From positions 1 to 8,596 of the forward strand of contig DAOWCM010000080.1 of the NCBI GenBank assembly GCA_030639555.1: a stretch of 8,596 bases of DNA. The letters run 5' to 3'. This DNA comes from Candidatus Eiseniibacteriota bacterium. Its GTDB lineage: Bacteria; Joyebacterota; Joyebacteria; Joyebacterales; Joyebacteraceae. Both the position numbers and the translations under genes were made by a program. Below the pieces are notes generated by a model. That model was not told where the DNA came from and did not search any database. It worked only from the letters and a program-made list of their open reading frames with translations. Positions 1 through 5,751 of this stretch are shown piece by piece (position 1 is the stretch's first letter; the number at the start of each line of letters is the position of its first letter).

Positions 1-195
1 GCCCAGAAGCTTCAGCGGCTTCCACCCCTGACTCCCGACCCCATCGTCATAGAACGTGATCTGGGGAACCCTACCCGGGTGCACACGGTGGTCGCGCAGC
101 TCCACGGCCTCGTAGAGCTTGAAGACGTTCGTGCCGCGGTTCTTGGCCGCGGTGGCGCCTGTCCCGTCCGAGCAGATGACAATGTTCTTGGCCAC
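1..195 (-). CDS. DUF2235 family protein, 5' end only (runs off window)
   Basis: The first 65 codons of a gene that leaves the window at base 1. It starts with GTG (minus strand, base 195) behind a GGAGG site 5 bases upstream. The translation begins VAKNIVICSDGTG, followed by a TNVFKLYEA segment (residues 23-31) and YDDGVG (49-54). This order, a beta strand leading into C-(S/D)-DGTG, then TNV-KLY, then Y-D-GVG, is characteristic of DUF2235 proteins. These are alpha/beta-hydrolase-like and related to Tle1 phospholipase effectors of type VI secretion. The nucleophile elbow (GxSxG) that would support hydrolase activity lies outside the window, so activity is inferred from family only. No signal peptide is visible, so the product is probably cytoplasmic, unlike its upstream neighbour. 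The 69-base gap to the EEP gene has no obvious terminator, so co-transcription is likely. Family assignment is fairly sure; substrate is unknown. Confidence 0.85.
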   Translation of the reverse strand, partial: MAKNIVICSDGTGATAAKNRGTNVFKLYEAVELRDHRVHPGRVPQITFYDDGVGSQGWKPLKLLG

Positions 196-200
196 AGGTA

Positions 201-205
201 CCTCC
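201..205 (-). promoter_or_regulatory. Shine-Dalgarno site fixing a GTG start
   Basis: The minus strand reads GGAGG, then TACCT, then GTG. This 5-base spacing decides the GTG start of the DUF2235 gene at base 195. No ATG in that frame fits the conserved N-terminus. Confidence 0.75.
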
Positions 206-264
206 GTGCGAAAGCGAACCTCACCTCCGGGCAACGGGTCCGCCAAGACAGCTCAAGAGTGCTC

Positions 265-1725
265 TCAGTCGAAGTAGACGATCTCCCCGCTCGAGACGTT
301 GCCGTAGCTCCTCTGGTCCACCTGACCCACACCCGGCTCGACAAGCATGATGGTGTCGCCGTCGTTTGTCAGGTGCATGGGCCGCCCGTTTCTGATTACG
401 CGAACGGTCCTTCCGGGTTCCACGATTCCGTCATCAGCCGTCAGCTTCCAAGCTCCTCCGTCGTCGTCCTCGATCTTCCAGCCCTCCAGAGAGCGGGCCG
501 TGGCACCGTAGTTGTGCAGCCAGACTTCCTCTCCCTGCGAGTCGACGCCCACCGGGTTGGGGATAACGGCCACGATCCTGAGCCCGAGGGGGATGACCGG
601 CGAGTCCGGGGCCTCCGACGTCGTCCGAAGCGTCATGACGACGGGCAGGTGGTCCGTGAGAAGGTGGTACTGAGACTCCGAGAGCGTCGGACGCGCCACG
701 CGCAGGCCCGGCCGCACGTCCGTGCTGCCGTCCGCGAGGGTCACCTCGATCGGGTCATCGAAGATCTCATTGAGCCCTCGGGAGATGGCGATGTGGTCGA
801 GGAACGTATCGATCGTGTTGTTGTTGTAGTGCGTGAACGGAACGAGGTCCGCGACTGGATCGCCGAACCGGATGAGATCACGATCGTCCAGGCTGTCCCA
901 CTCGCTGAGCGACAAAGGAACGCAGTCCACCGTGAGAATGCGCATCAGCTGCCCGTCCTCTGCCGGGACCCCCAGCTGCTGGAGCCGTCCGCGCCCCTGG
1001 CTCGTGTCGGGCCGGATGTTCCAGTCACCACACAGAATGAGGTGCCGATCGCCCGTCACCTGGTGGTTCCGAATGTACTGCTCAAGTGCGTCGACCTCGT
1101 CCTTCTGGGGGAAGGCGCCACCCGACGCCAGGTGAACGATCACCAGGTCGAAGCTCAGTGCGCCGGACACAACAGGGAGAAGCCAGGGCGCCCGGTGCGA
1201 CGCTGCCGCCAGGTCACCGGTGTCCTCGTCGCGCGGCTGACGCAGATCCGCGAGCAGAACGCTCTCGTCTGGATCGATGGTCACTTCCTCCGCATTCCAC
1301 AAAACAGCGAACTGCAGGCCGCCGATCGCACTGCCGGACTCCCCGTATCCGATCTCGGATTCATGTGCCAGCCACGTGCCCTGCGTCGTGGCGTTGAGCG
1401 CATCGCGAATCTGATGGAGGCGATTCGGCTCGCCGCTCCGACGCTGATGCTCCGAGATGGCAACGATGTCGAGACCCAGGTCGACGATGGCCTTCGCGAA
1501 CGTCTCTGTCAGAATGGCGAAGTCATCCTCCTCACTGGCGCCGGGCAGGAACTCCAGTACGTGGGATCCCTCCAGGTTGATGTGCCGGAGGTTCCAACAA
1601 CCGAGACGTATGAAACCGTCCCCCAGCGCCGGCTCATCGGCGAAGACGTCGATAGGCTCAGCCTGAGCGAGCGCAGCGCCACAGAGCACCACTGCCAGGA
1701 CTGCGACGAGGATGCTCTTGCTCAT
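265..1725 (-). CDS. Secreted EEP-fold phosphoesterase/nuclease with C-terminal lamin-tail domain
   Basis: A 486-residue exported enzyme. Residues 1-22 form a signal peptide (MSKS, hydrophobic core, ALAQA). Residues about 37-367 are an endonuclease/exonuclease/phosphatase domain with the usual metal and catalytic landmarks: CWNLRHIN (Asn45), AISEHQ (Glu92), IVHLASGG (His198), LCGDWN (Asp234, Asn236), FLDHIA (Asp310, His311) and TDHLPVV (Asp358, His359). All are present, so it should be active on a phosphodiester or phosphomonoester. DNA/RNA, sphingomyelin-type lipid and inositol phosphate cannot be told apart here. Residues about 383-486 look like a lamin-tail (LTD) beta sandwich: IPNP, then GEEVWLHNYG, LEGWKIEDDDGG, then an NDGDTIMLVEP strand pair. 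Such domains often accompany secreted nucleases and probably mediate binding or anchoring. An in-frame ATG 90 bases upstream (1815) was rejected: it has no ribosome site and would bury the signal peptide, whereas 1725 has AAGGAGG 6 bases upstream. It probably shares a transcript with the DUF2235 gene. Confidence 0.9.
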   Translation of the reverse strand: MSKSILVAVLAVVLCGAALAQAEPIDVFADEPALGDGFIRLGCWNLRHINLEGSHVLEFLPGASEEDDFAILTETFAKAIVDLGLDIVAISEHQRRSGEPNRLHQIRDALNATTQGTWLAHESEIGYGESGSAIGGLQFAVLWNAEEVTIDPDESVLLADLRQPRDEDTGDLAAASHRAPWLLPVVSGALSFDLVIVHLASGGAFPQKDEVDALEQYIRNHQVTGDRHLILCGDWNIRPDTSQGRGRLQQLGVPAEDGQLMRILTVDCVPLSLSEWDSLDDRDLIRFGDPVADLVPFTHYNNNTIDTFLDHIAISRGLNEIFDDPIEVTLADGSTDVRPGLRVARPTLSESQYHLLTDHLPVVMTLRTTSEAPDSPVIPLGLRIVAVIPNPVGVDSQGEEVWLHNYGATARSLEGWKIEDDDGGAWKLTADDGIVEPGRTVRVIRNGRPMHLTNDGDTIMLVEPGVGQVDQRSYGNVSSGEIVYFD

Positions 1726-1731
1726 GCTCCA

Positions 1732-1738
1732 CCTCCTT
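1732..1738 (-). promoter_or_regulatory. Shine-Dalgarno site fixing the EEP start
   Basis: The minus strand reads AAGGAGG, then TGGAGC, then ATG at 1725. A near-perfect anti-16S match with a 6-base spacer, directly before a signal peptide, places the start here rather than at the upstream ATG (1815). Confidence 0.85.
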
Positions 1739-1804
1739 GAGTGCACGGGACGGCCGGTCGCCTCGGTGATCGGCTCTGCAAAACACCCTACACAGAACGC
1801 ACAC

Positions 1805-1842
1805 GCGGGGCACAACTCCCGTCAAGGAAAGCCATGCCCCGC
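1805..1842. repeat. 8-bp perfect inverted repeat upstream of the EEP gene
   Basis: Arms GCGGGGCA (1805-1812) and TGCCCCGC (1835-1842) are perfect complements separated by 22 bases. A TTGACG -35-like hexamer sits in the loop on the minus strand, but no matching -10 box follows at 16-18 bases. It could be an operator or a leader hairpin 80-118 bases ahead of the EEP start. Chance occurrence in GC-rich DNA is possible. Confidence 0.35.
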
Positions 1843-2007
1843 AACCAGCTATCTCGGCTCAGTTTTTCGGTCACGGCGCCAATCTGGGTCGCTCATGGGA
1901 CGATTGTTGCGCCTGTGATTCACTCAGTCGAGCTCATTATGTACGAAGCCCGTGGCGGCCCGCCTCCCCCGGCATCGTTCCAGCCCCCTCTCAGGCGGGG
2001 ACGGACG

Positions 2008-2475
2008 TCAGAAGCAGCCTCCGAGTGCGACGCCCGGTATCAACACGAAACCCTCGTCCTTGTAGAGCAGGTTCATGGTGGGGCGCACGAAGAAGCCGCC
2101 CTCAGACTGATACTGATAGCCTGCTGAGAAGGTCCCGAACCACTCGGCCCATCCCTCCTCCCAGTTGTCCGCTCCCGCGAAGTAGGTGATACCCCCGGAC
2201 AGGTACAGGCTGTGCATGTCCCCGACTGGTATGAACGACGCGTAGATCGGGAACAGACCGACCGCCCCGTCCTCGGCGCCGAATGCGATGCCGCCGACGC
2301 CGAGCCCGAAGCGGTTGTTGAAATACCGCTCGTAGCCCGCGCTGAAGATGATGGCCTTGCCACCGATCTCGCCGAATACGAGGTTCGGGTGCTGCTCACG
2401 CATTCCCTCAGCGTGTGCTCCCAGGGGCGCCAGGATCAGGGCCATTGCCAGGCACAGCAGGACAGCCTGTCGCAT
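2008..2475 (-). CDS. Small outer-membrane beta-barrel-like protein
   Basis: A 155-residue exported protein of unrecognised family. Residues 1-22 are a signal peptide (MRQAVLLC, hydrophobic core, ending GAHA). The mature part, about 133 residues, is rich in alternating hydrophobic/polar strands with aromatic girdle residues: KAIIFSAGYERYF, FGLGVGGIAFG, VGLFPIYASF, LYLSGGITYF, GTFSAGYQYQ, FFVRPTMNLLY, FVLIPGVALGG. The chain ends in Phe, the usual last-residue signal for BAM-mediated barrel insertion. The size fits an eight-stranded barrel of the OmpA/OmpX or 'porin family' type, with no periplasmic extension. The start at 2475 has AAGGAGG (2482-2488) 6 bases upstream. It appears to be its own transcription unit, with a candidate promoter upstream and gaps of more than 250 bases on both sides. 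Structural class is moderately sure; any pore, adhesion or structural role is not determined. Confidence 0.75.
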   Translation of the reverse strand: MRQAVLLCLAMALILAPLGAHAEGMREQHPNLVFGEIGGKAIIFSAGYERYFNNRFGLGVGGIAFGAEDGAVGLFPIYASFIPVGDMHSLYLSGGITYFAGADNWEEGWAEWFGTFSAGYQYQSEGGFFVRPTMNLLYKDEGFVLIPGVALGGCF

Positions 2476-2519
2476 CGCGCACCTCCTTGGTGGCCGAAGT
2501 CACTCAAGACTATGAGGGC

Positions 2520-2548
2520 ACGCTACTACCGGCGGAGTAACAGGTCAA
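2520..2548 (-). promoter_or_regulatory. Candidate sigma70-like promoter of the barrel gene
   Basis: The minus strand has TTGACC (2543-2548, 5 of 6 to the -35 consensus), a 17-base spacer, and TAGCGT (2520-2525, 3 of 6 to -10). The start would fall near 2513, giving a leader of about 38 bases that contains the AAGGAGG site. Position and spacing are good but the -10 box is weak, and promoter consensus in this lineage is unknown. Confidence 0.35.
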
Positions 2549-2595
2549 GGTGAATCGTGACCGGGAATGTGTGACGTCGTGCTGCTGCGGAGCCT

Positions 2596-2624
2596 ATACG
2601 GGTAATCTCGGGCCTGCCCCGTAT
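2596..2624. repeat. 7-bp inverted repeat upstream of the candidate promoter
   Basis: ATACGGG (2596-2602) and CCCGTAT (2618-2624) are perfect complements around a 15-base centre. It lies about 48 bases upstream of the candidate -35 box of the barrel gene and 32 bases beyond the long terminator-like hairpin. It could be an activator or repressor site; function is not shown. Confidence 0.3.
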
Positions 2625-2656
2625 CTACCACCCACCTCTCCGGTACCTCAAACGAG

Positions 2657-2704
2657 GAGACGGACAACGGCCGGACCCAACAGGGTCCAGCCATCGCCCG
2701 TCTC
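2657..2704 (-). terminator. 22-bp strand-specific RNA hairpin, probable terminator of the four-gene unit
   Basis: The arms 2657-2678 and 2683-2704 pair over 22 consecutive positions around the 4-base loop 2679-2682 (TGTT on the minus strand), 23 bases after the stop of the 801-residue gene. The core is GGACCC/GGGTCC. Four pairs (2664/2697, 2666/2695, 2668/2693, 2672/2689) are A-C mismatches on the plus strand but G-U wobbles in minus-strand RNA, so the helix is unbroken only in the transcript of the genes found here. The following U-tract is poor (CTCGTTTG). It may therefore act as a Rho-independent terminator of the U-poor type, or as a 3' end stabiliser. Confidence 0.7.
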
Positions 2705-2727
2705 AGAAAAGCGTGATTGTGATGATA

Positions 2728-5133
2728 CTATTTCAGCAGCACCATCTTGTGAACTGCCGTCTCCTTCCCCGCCTCGAGCCTCGCGAAGTAGACTCCGCTG
2801 GGCAGTGCCCGACCGGCGGCGTCCGCTCCCTTCCAGACGACCTCGTGCCTGCCGGCCTCCCGGAAGCCGTCTTCGATCGTCACCACGAGATCACCGGCTG
2901 CGGAGAACACATCCAGCCTCACGCGGCCACTCTCGGGCAGGTCGTACGCGATGCTCGTCGCCGGGTTGAACGGATTGGGCGAGTTGCCGCGAATCGTCAG
3001 AACCGACGACAGCTCGGTGTCGTCCACGCCGGTCCCGAGTGCGATCCACGCCTCGGCGGAAGGTTCGCTCTCATTCCCGTGTACGTCTTCCGCAACGGCC
3101 CGATAGTGCCAGATCCCCTCCCCGGGATCGACATCGACGAACGCCGTGTCGGAGGGGCTGCCGATAAGCGTCGATGCATCCGGTGTGAATCCGGAGAGAT
3201 CGCTCCTGTGAATATCGTAGTGCGAGAGATCCTCGTCGCGATACCCGCTGGGCGACCACGTCAGCGCCACGTCCAACCCGACTACCGCCGCCGTCAGGGA
3301 GTCCGGAGGACCCGGCGCCCAGTTGTCTATCGAATAGCCCGTGGCCGCCTCCGAGATCCAGCAGTCATCGGGAATGTAGCTGTGCGCCAGCACCATCACG
3401 TCGGTCCAGATGACCCCGGCATCCGTGGAGTCCCCGTAGGTCGGAACCACAAGGGAGTATTCCGGAAGCTGATAGCTCTGAACCTGACCCACGTACGCCC
3501 AGCCGTCCCGCTCGAGAGCGGCGGGGTCGCGGGGGTCCAGATACCAGGGGAAGCTCTGCAGCGGTCGCGCGCCGCGGGTCGCCCCCCCGTACCGCCTCCA
3601 GAGGGTGTAGTACCCGACCTCGTCGCGCGGCCACACGTCCAGGTAGCTGGGAGCCCAGCTTGTCACCATTTGACCGCCCTGGTCGTCCGGGTGATCCCGA
3701 ACGGTTGTGATCTCGGCCGCCGGATACCCCAGATAGCCGTTCCGCTCCATCCGCTGAGCGTATACGTCGAAGTCGCCCGCGTTGCGGAAGTCTGACCAGA
3801 CGACCACTCCGCCTCCCGCACCGTCGCTCGCGACCTGCGGCTCCCACTTCTGCCCGAACGCGGAGGAAACGGTCTCGCCATTGAAGGCCCAGAGGATGGC
3901 GCCCCCGGCGTCAACGCGCTGGGCGAAGATGTCCTCATAGTCCGGCTGACCGCCGTGCCACGCGACTACGGCGCCGCCGGCGCCGTCAGCCACGAGGGCG
4001 GGCGAACCCGCCTCGTCCAGCCCGCTCGAGATCGGCAGCCCCGACGGATAGATGGGCCACTGAGAAGCCCCCCATCCATCGACTCGCAGCGCGTAGATGT
4101 CCGCGCTCAATCCTGTGCGCTCGTCGTTCCATGCGAGTATGGCTCCGCCGGCGTCGTCCGTGACCAGCCGGACAGCGTACTGATCCCCGGCCGCGTTGCA
4201 GATAGTCGCTCCTCCCGAGCCCCACAAGACGTCTCCGGAGGCGCTGACGCGCTGGCCGAGAACGTCCAGCTCGCCTGAGCCCATCGTACCCTCGCAGGCG
4301 ATGAACGCTCCGCCCCAGCCGTCCGGGATGATGGCCGGGTGATCCCAGTAGATAGCGCCTCCATGGATGAGGCTCGTCGCGCTCGACCAGACCGCAACTC
4401 CGGAGGCGTTGATGCAGACGGCGTGGATACCGCCGTCAGACGCCCTGTCGTCGGACCAGACGAACACGGCGTCACTGGGGACACCGCCGCCGCCGGCAAT
4501 CGCGAGCGACCTCTGGGCTCCTGTCGAATCCGACAGCGCGATGCCGTCGGGAGTCCATTGGACCGCTCCCCCGGTCCCGACCAGCTGCGCGTAGACATCC
4601 TCGTCAGCTGCGTCGATTCTGTGGTCCTCCCATGCGATGTATGCGCGGCCAAAGCCATCAAGCGCGAGCACGGCTTCGTCCTGATCTCCTGCCGAGGTGC
4701 AGACAGCGACCCCGTTCGGGGCCCACTGAACCGCTCCGGATGCGTTGATCCGCTGGGCGTACACATCAGTGTCGGAGCCGCTTCTGCCGTCTCGCCAGAC
4801 GATGATGGCCCCGCCTGCGCCGTCGCTGATGACACGCGGCGAGTCCTGGTCTCCGGTCGCTGCGCAGACGGCGACCCCGCCCGCGCTCCAGCTGGTGCCG
4901 CCCGTGGCGTCAACGCGCTGGGCGTAGATATCGGTCCCTCCGGCTCTGGCATCCACCCAGACCGCGATGTACCCGCCGTCGCCGTCACACACGACCCGCA
5001 CGGCACTCTGGTCCCCGGACTCCGTGCAGACCGCGTTGTTCTCCTCCGGGTCGTGCGACCAGCTCGCTCCGGCCACCGGAGCCCAAGCGCATACCGCGAC
5101 GAGTATCAACAGGGAATAGCCGATAGCCTTCAT
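2728..5133 (-). CDS. Secreted eight-repeat beta-propeller, FnIII-like and C-terminal sorting-type domain protein
   Basis: An 801-residue exported protein. Residues 1-23 are a signal peptide. Residues 41-465 hold eight repeats of about 53 residues with the pattern DGaGGaivvW-D-R...D-(V/I)-YAQRVdasG...W..nGvavC...GdQ. Repeats 4 and 5 are the most degenerate, lacking a clear YAQR or W-D-R motif. Residues about 472-600 (VRDHPDDQGGQMVTSWAPS) and 608-697 (PDSLTAAV...LTWSPS, then YRAVAEDVHGNESEPS) look like FnIII-type modules. Residues about 718-801 are the NPFNPATSIAY...ALPSGVYFARL...MVLLK domain, FlgD-Ig-like and similar to type IX secretion tails, probably for export or surface attachment. I see no catalytic motif, so binding or scaffolding is the likely role. 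GGAGGAG (5141-5147) precedes the ATG by 7 bases. It is the last gene of the unit and ends just before the long hairpin. The exact ligand is unknown; hypothetical annotation is usual for this architecture. Confidence 0.88.
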   Translation of the reverse strand: MKAIGYSLLILVAVCAWAPVAGASWSHDPEENNAVCTESGDQSAVRVVCDGDGGYIAVWVDARAGGTDIYAQRVDATGGTSWSAGGVAVCAATGDQDSPRVISDGAGGAIIVWRDGRSGSDTDVYAQRINASGAVQWAPNGVAVCTSAGDQDEAVLALDGFGRAYIAWEDHRIDAADEDVYAQLVGTGGAVQWTPDGIALSDSTGAQRSLAIAGGGGVPSDAVFVWSDDRASDGGIHAVCINASGVAVWSSATSLIHGGAIYWDHPAIIPDGWGGAFIACEGTMGSGELDVLGQRVSASGDVLWGSGGATICNAAGDQYAVRLVTDDAGGAILAWNDERTGLSADIYALRVDGWGASQWPIYPSGLPISSGLDEAGSPALVADGAGGAVVAWHGGQPDYEDIFAQRVDAGGAILWAFNGETVSSAFGQKWEPQVASDGAGGGVVVWSDFRNAGDFDVYAQRMERNGYLGYPAAEITTVRDHPDDQGGQMVTSWAPSYLDVWPRDEVGYYTLWRRYGGATRGARPLQSFPWYLDPRDPAALERDGWAYVGQVQSYQLPEYSLVVPTYGDSTDAGVIWTDVMVLAHSYIPDDCWISEAATGYSIDNWAPGPPDSLTAAVVGLDVALTWSPSGYRDEDLSHYDIHRSDLSGFTPDASTLIGSPSDTAFVDVDPGEGIWHYRAVAEDVHGNESEPSAEAWIALGTGVDDTELSSVLTIRGNSPNPFNPATSIAYDLPESGRVRLDVFSAAGDLVVTIEDGFREAGRHEVVWKGADAAGRALPSGVYFARLEAGKETAVHKMVLLK
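3739..5061 (-). repeat. Tandem coding repeats of the propeller
   Basis: Eight diverged units of roughly 160 bases encode blades of the 801-residue protein. The best-kept DNA stretch is the YAQR(V/I) codon run (plus-strand forms such as cgctgggcgtag near 4915-4927 and cgctgggcgtac near 4751-4762). The segment from 5061 encodes the N-terminal W...NAVCTESG strand that appears to complete the last blade. Confidence 0.7.
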
Positions 5134-5172
5134 GATCTCGCTCCTCCGCTGTGGCTCCGCGACAGGGACTCC

Positions 5173-5184
5173 GATGCGCGCATC
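5173..5184. repeat. 12-bp perfect palindrome in the 5134-5212 gap
   Basis: GATGCGCGCATC is its own reverse complement and sits 26 bases upstream of the ribosome site of the 801-residue gene. With no spacer it suits a dimeric DNA-binding protein better than an RNA hairpin. In GC-rich sequence a chance palindrome is possible. Confidence 0.3.
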
Positions 5185-5212
5185 CGTCCCCCGCCCCGCC
5201 GCCGAGGCCTGG

Positions 5213-5737
5213 CTACTTGAGAAGTACCAACTTGCGCGTCTCCGCAGACGTCTCCGTCAGCAGTCTGAGCAGATAGATGCCGCTGGGCAGCCGTTCTCCT
5301 CCATCGCTCGTACCGTCCCAGATGACCTGATGAATGTCCCCGCCGTCGCTCCGGCGGTTGGCGAGAGTCCTGACCAGCCGTCCCGACACATCGTAGACGA
5401 CCAGCTCCACGTGCGTGGCACAGGCCAGCCGGTATGTGACCGTCGTCGCGGGATTGAACGGATTGGGGTAGCTGGGAAGGAGGCCGAATGCCGGTTCCGC
5501 CGAATCCGACTGAGGGCCGGACTCGGCAACCTGCCCGGCCGTCGTCAGCACCCCGTCGCGGACAGTGAGCGTCTCCGATGCAATGCTCCTGCCCAGGGAG
5601 CTTCGTATCACCTTGCCGGCCGATGCCGAGGATGCGATCCCGGCCGGTGACGCGGTTCTGAGTTCGCTCCGGGGCAGCACCGTTCCCGGCAGCGCCACGA
5701 GAACCGCAAGAACAACACCGAACATCAGTTTCCCCAT
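5213..5737 (-). CDS. Small secreted protein consisting mainly of a C-terminal sorting-type domain
   Basis: A 174-residue protein. Residues 1-22 are a signal peptide (MGKLMFGVVLAVLVALPGTV). Residues 23-84 are a Ser/Ala-rich linker without recognisable domain. Residues 85-174 are an FlgD-Ig/type IX tail-like domain: LPSYPNPFNPATTVTY, VELVVYDVSGRLVRTL, HQVIWDGTSDGGERLPSGIY, ending KLVLLK. Proteins of this class normally carry a large cargo ahead of the tail; here there is none. TAAGGAG (5744-5750) lies 6 bases before the ATG, and the gene starts only 14 bases after the stop of the YD-repeat gene, so the two are almost certainly co-transcribed and perhaps translationally coupled. Possible roles are a surface-attached adaptor, a partner for the tail-less YD-repeat protein, or a decayed longer gene. 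The reading frame and domain are clear; the role is not. Confidence 0.82.
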   Translation of the reverse strand: MGKLMFGVVLAVLVALPGTVLPRSELRTASPAGIASSASAGKVIRSSLGRSIASETLTVRDGVLTTAGQVAESGPQSDSAEPAFGLLPSYPNPFNPATTVTYRLACATHVELVVYDVSGRLVRTLANRRSDGGDIHQVIWDGTSDGGERLPSGIYLLRLLTETSAETRKLVLLK

Positions 5738-5751
5738 GACGATCTCCTTAC

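Larger units (their letters stand above)
1726..2007 (-). other. Intergenic region between barrel gene and EEP gene
   Basis: These 282 bases hold no convincing gene. Just past the barrel-gene stop is an inverted repeat, CCCGCCT (1959-1965) with AGGCGGG (1993-1999), 27-base loop, inner GGC/GCC pairing and no U-tract. It could be a weak terminator. A CATAAT -10-like hexamer (minus strand, 1936-1941) has no recognisable -35 box at proper spacing, so a promoter is only possible. Closer to the EEP gene lies an 8-bp inverted repeat, listed separately. A promoter for the EEP-DUF2235 pair probably lies here but I cannot place it. Confidence 0.4.

Noticed and set aside
12..344. 110-codon minus-strand open frame
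   Set aside because: It overlaps both the end of the EEP gene and the DUF2235 start in another frame. Its Arg/Ser/Thr-rich composition has no family resemblance, while the overlapped frames do.
79..1740. 553-codon plus-strand open frame
   Set aside because: It lies opposite the EEP-LTD gene and the DUF2235 start, both of which have conserved motifs, ribosome sites and (for EEP) a signal peptide. Its translation is Arg/Val/Asp-rich low-complexity text typical of the complement of a GC-rich gene, with no recognisable motif.
2713..3795. 360-codon plus-strand open frame, and a similar one at 4339-5220
   Set aside because: Both are antisense to the repeat-containing 801-residue gene. They mirror its codon bias and have no ribosome site or domain.
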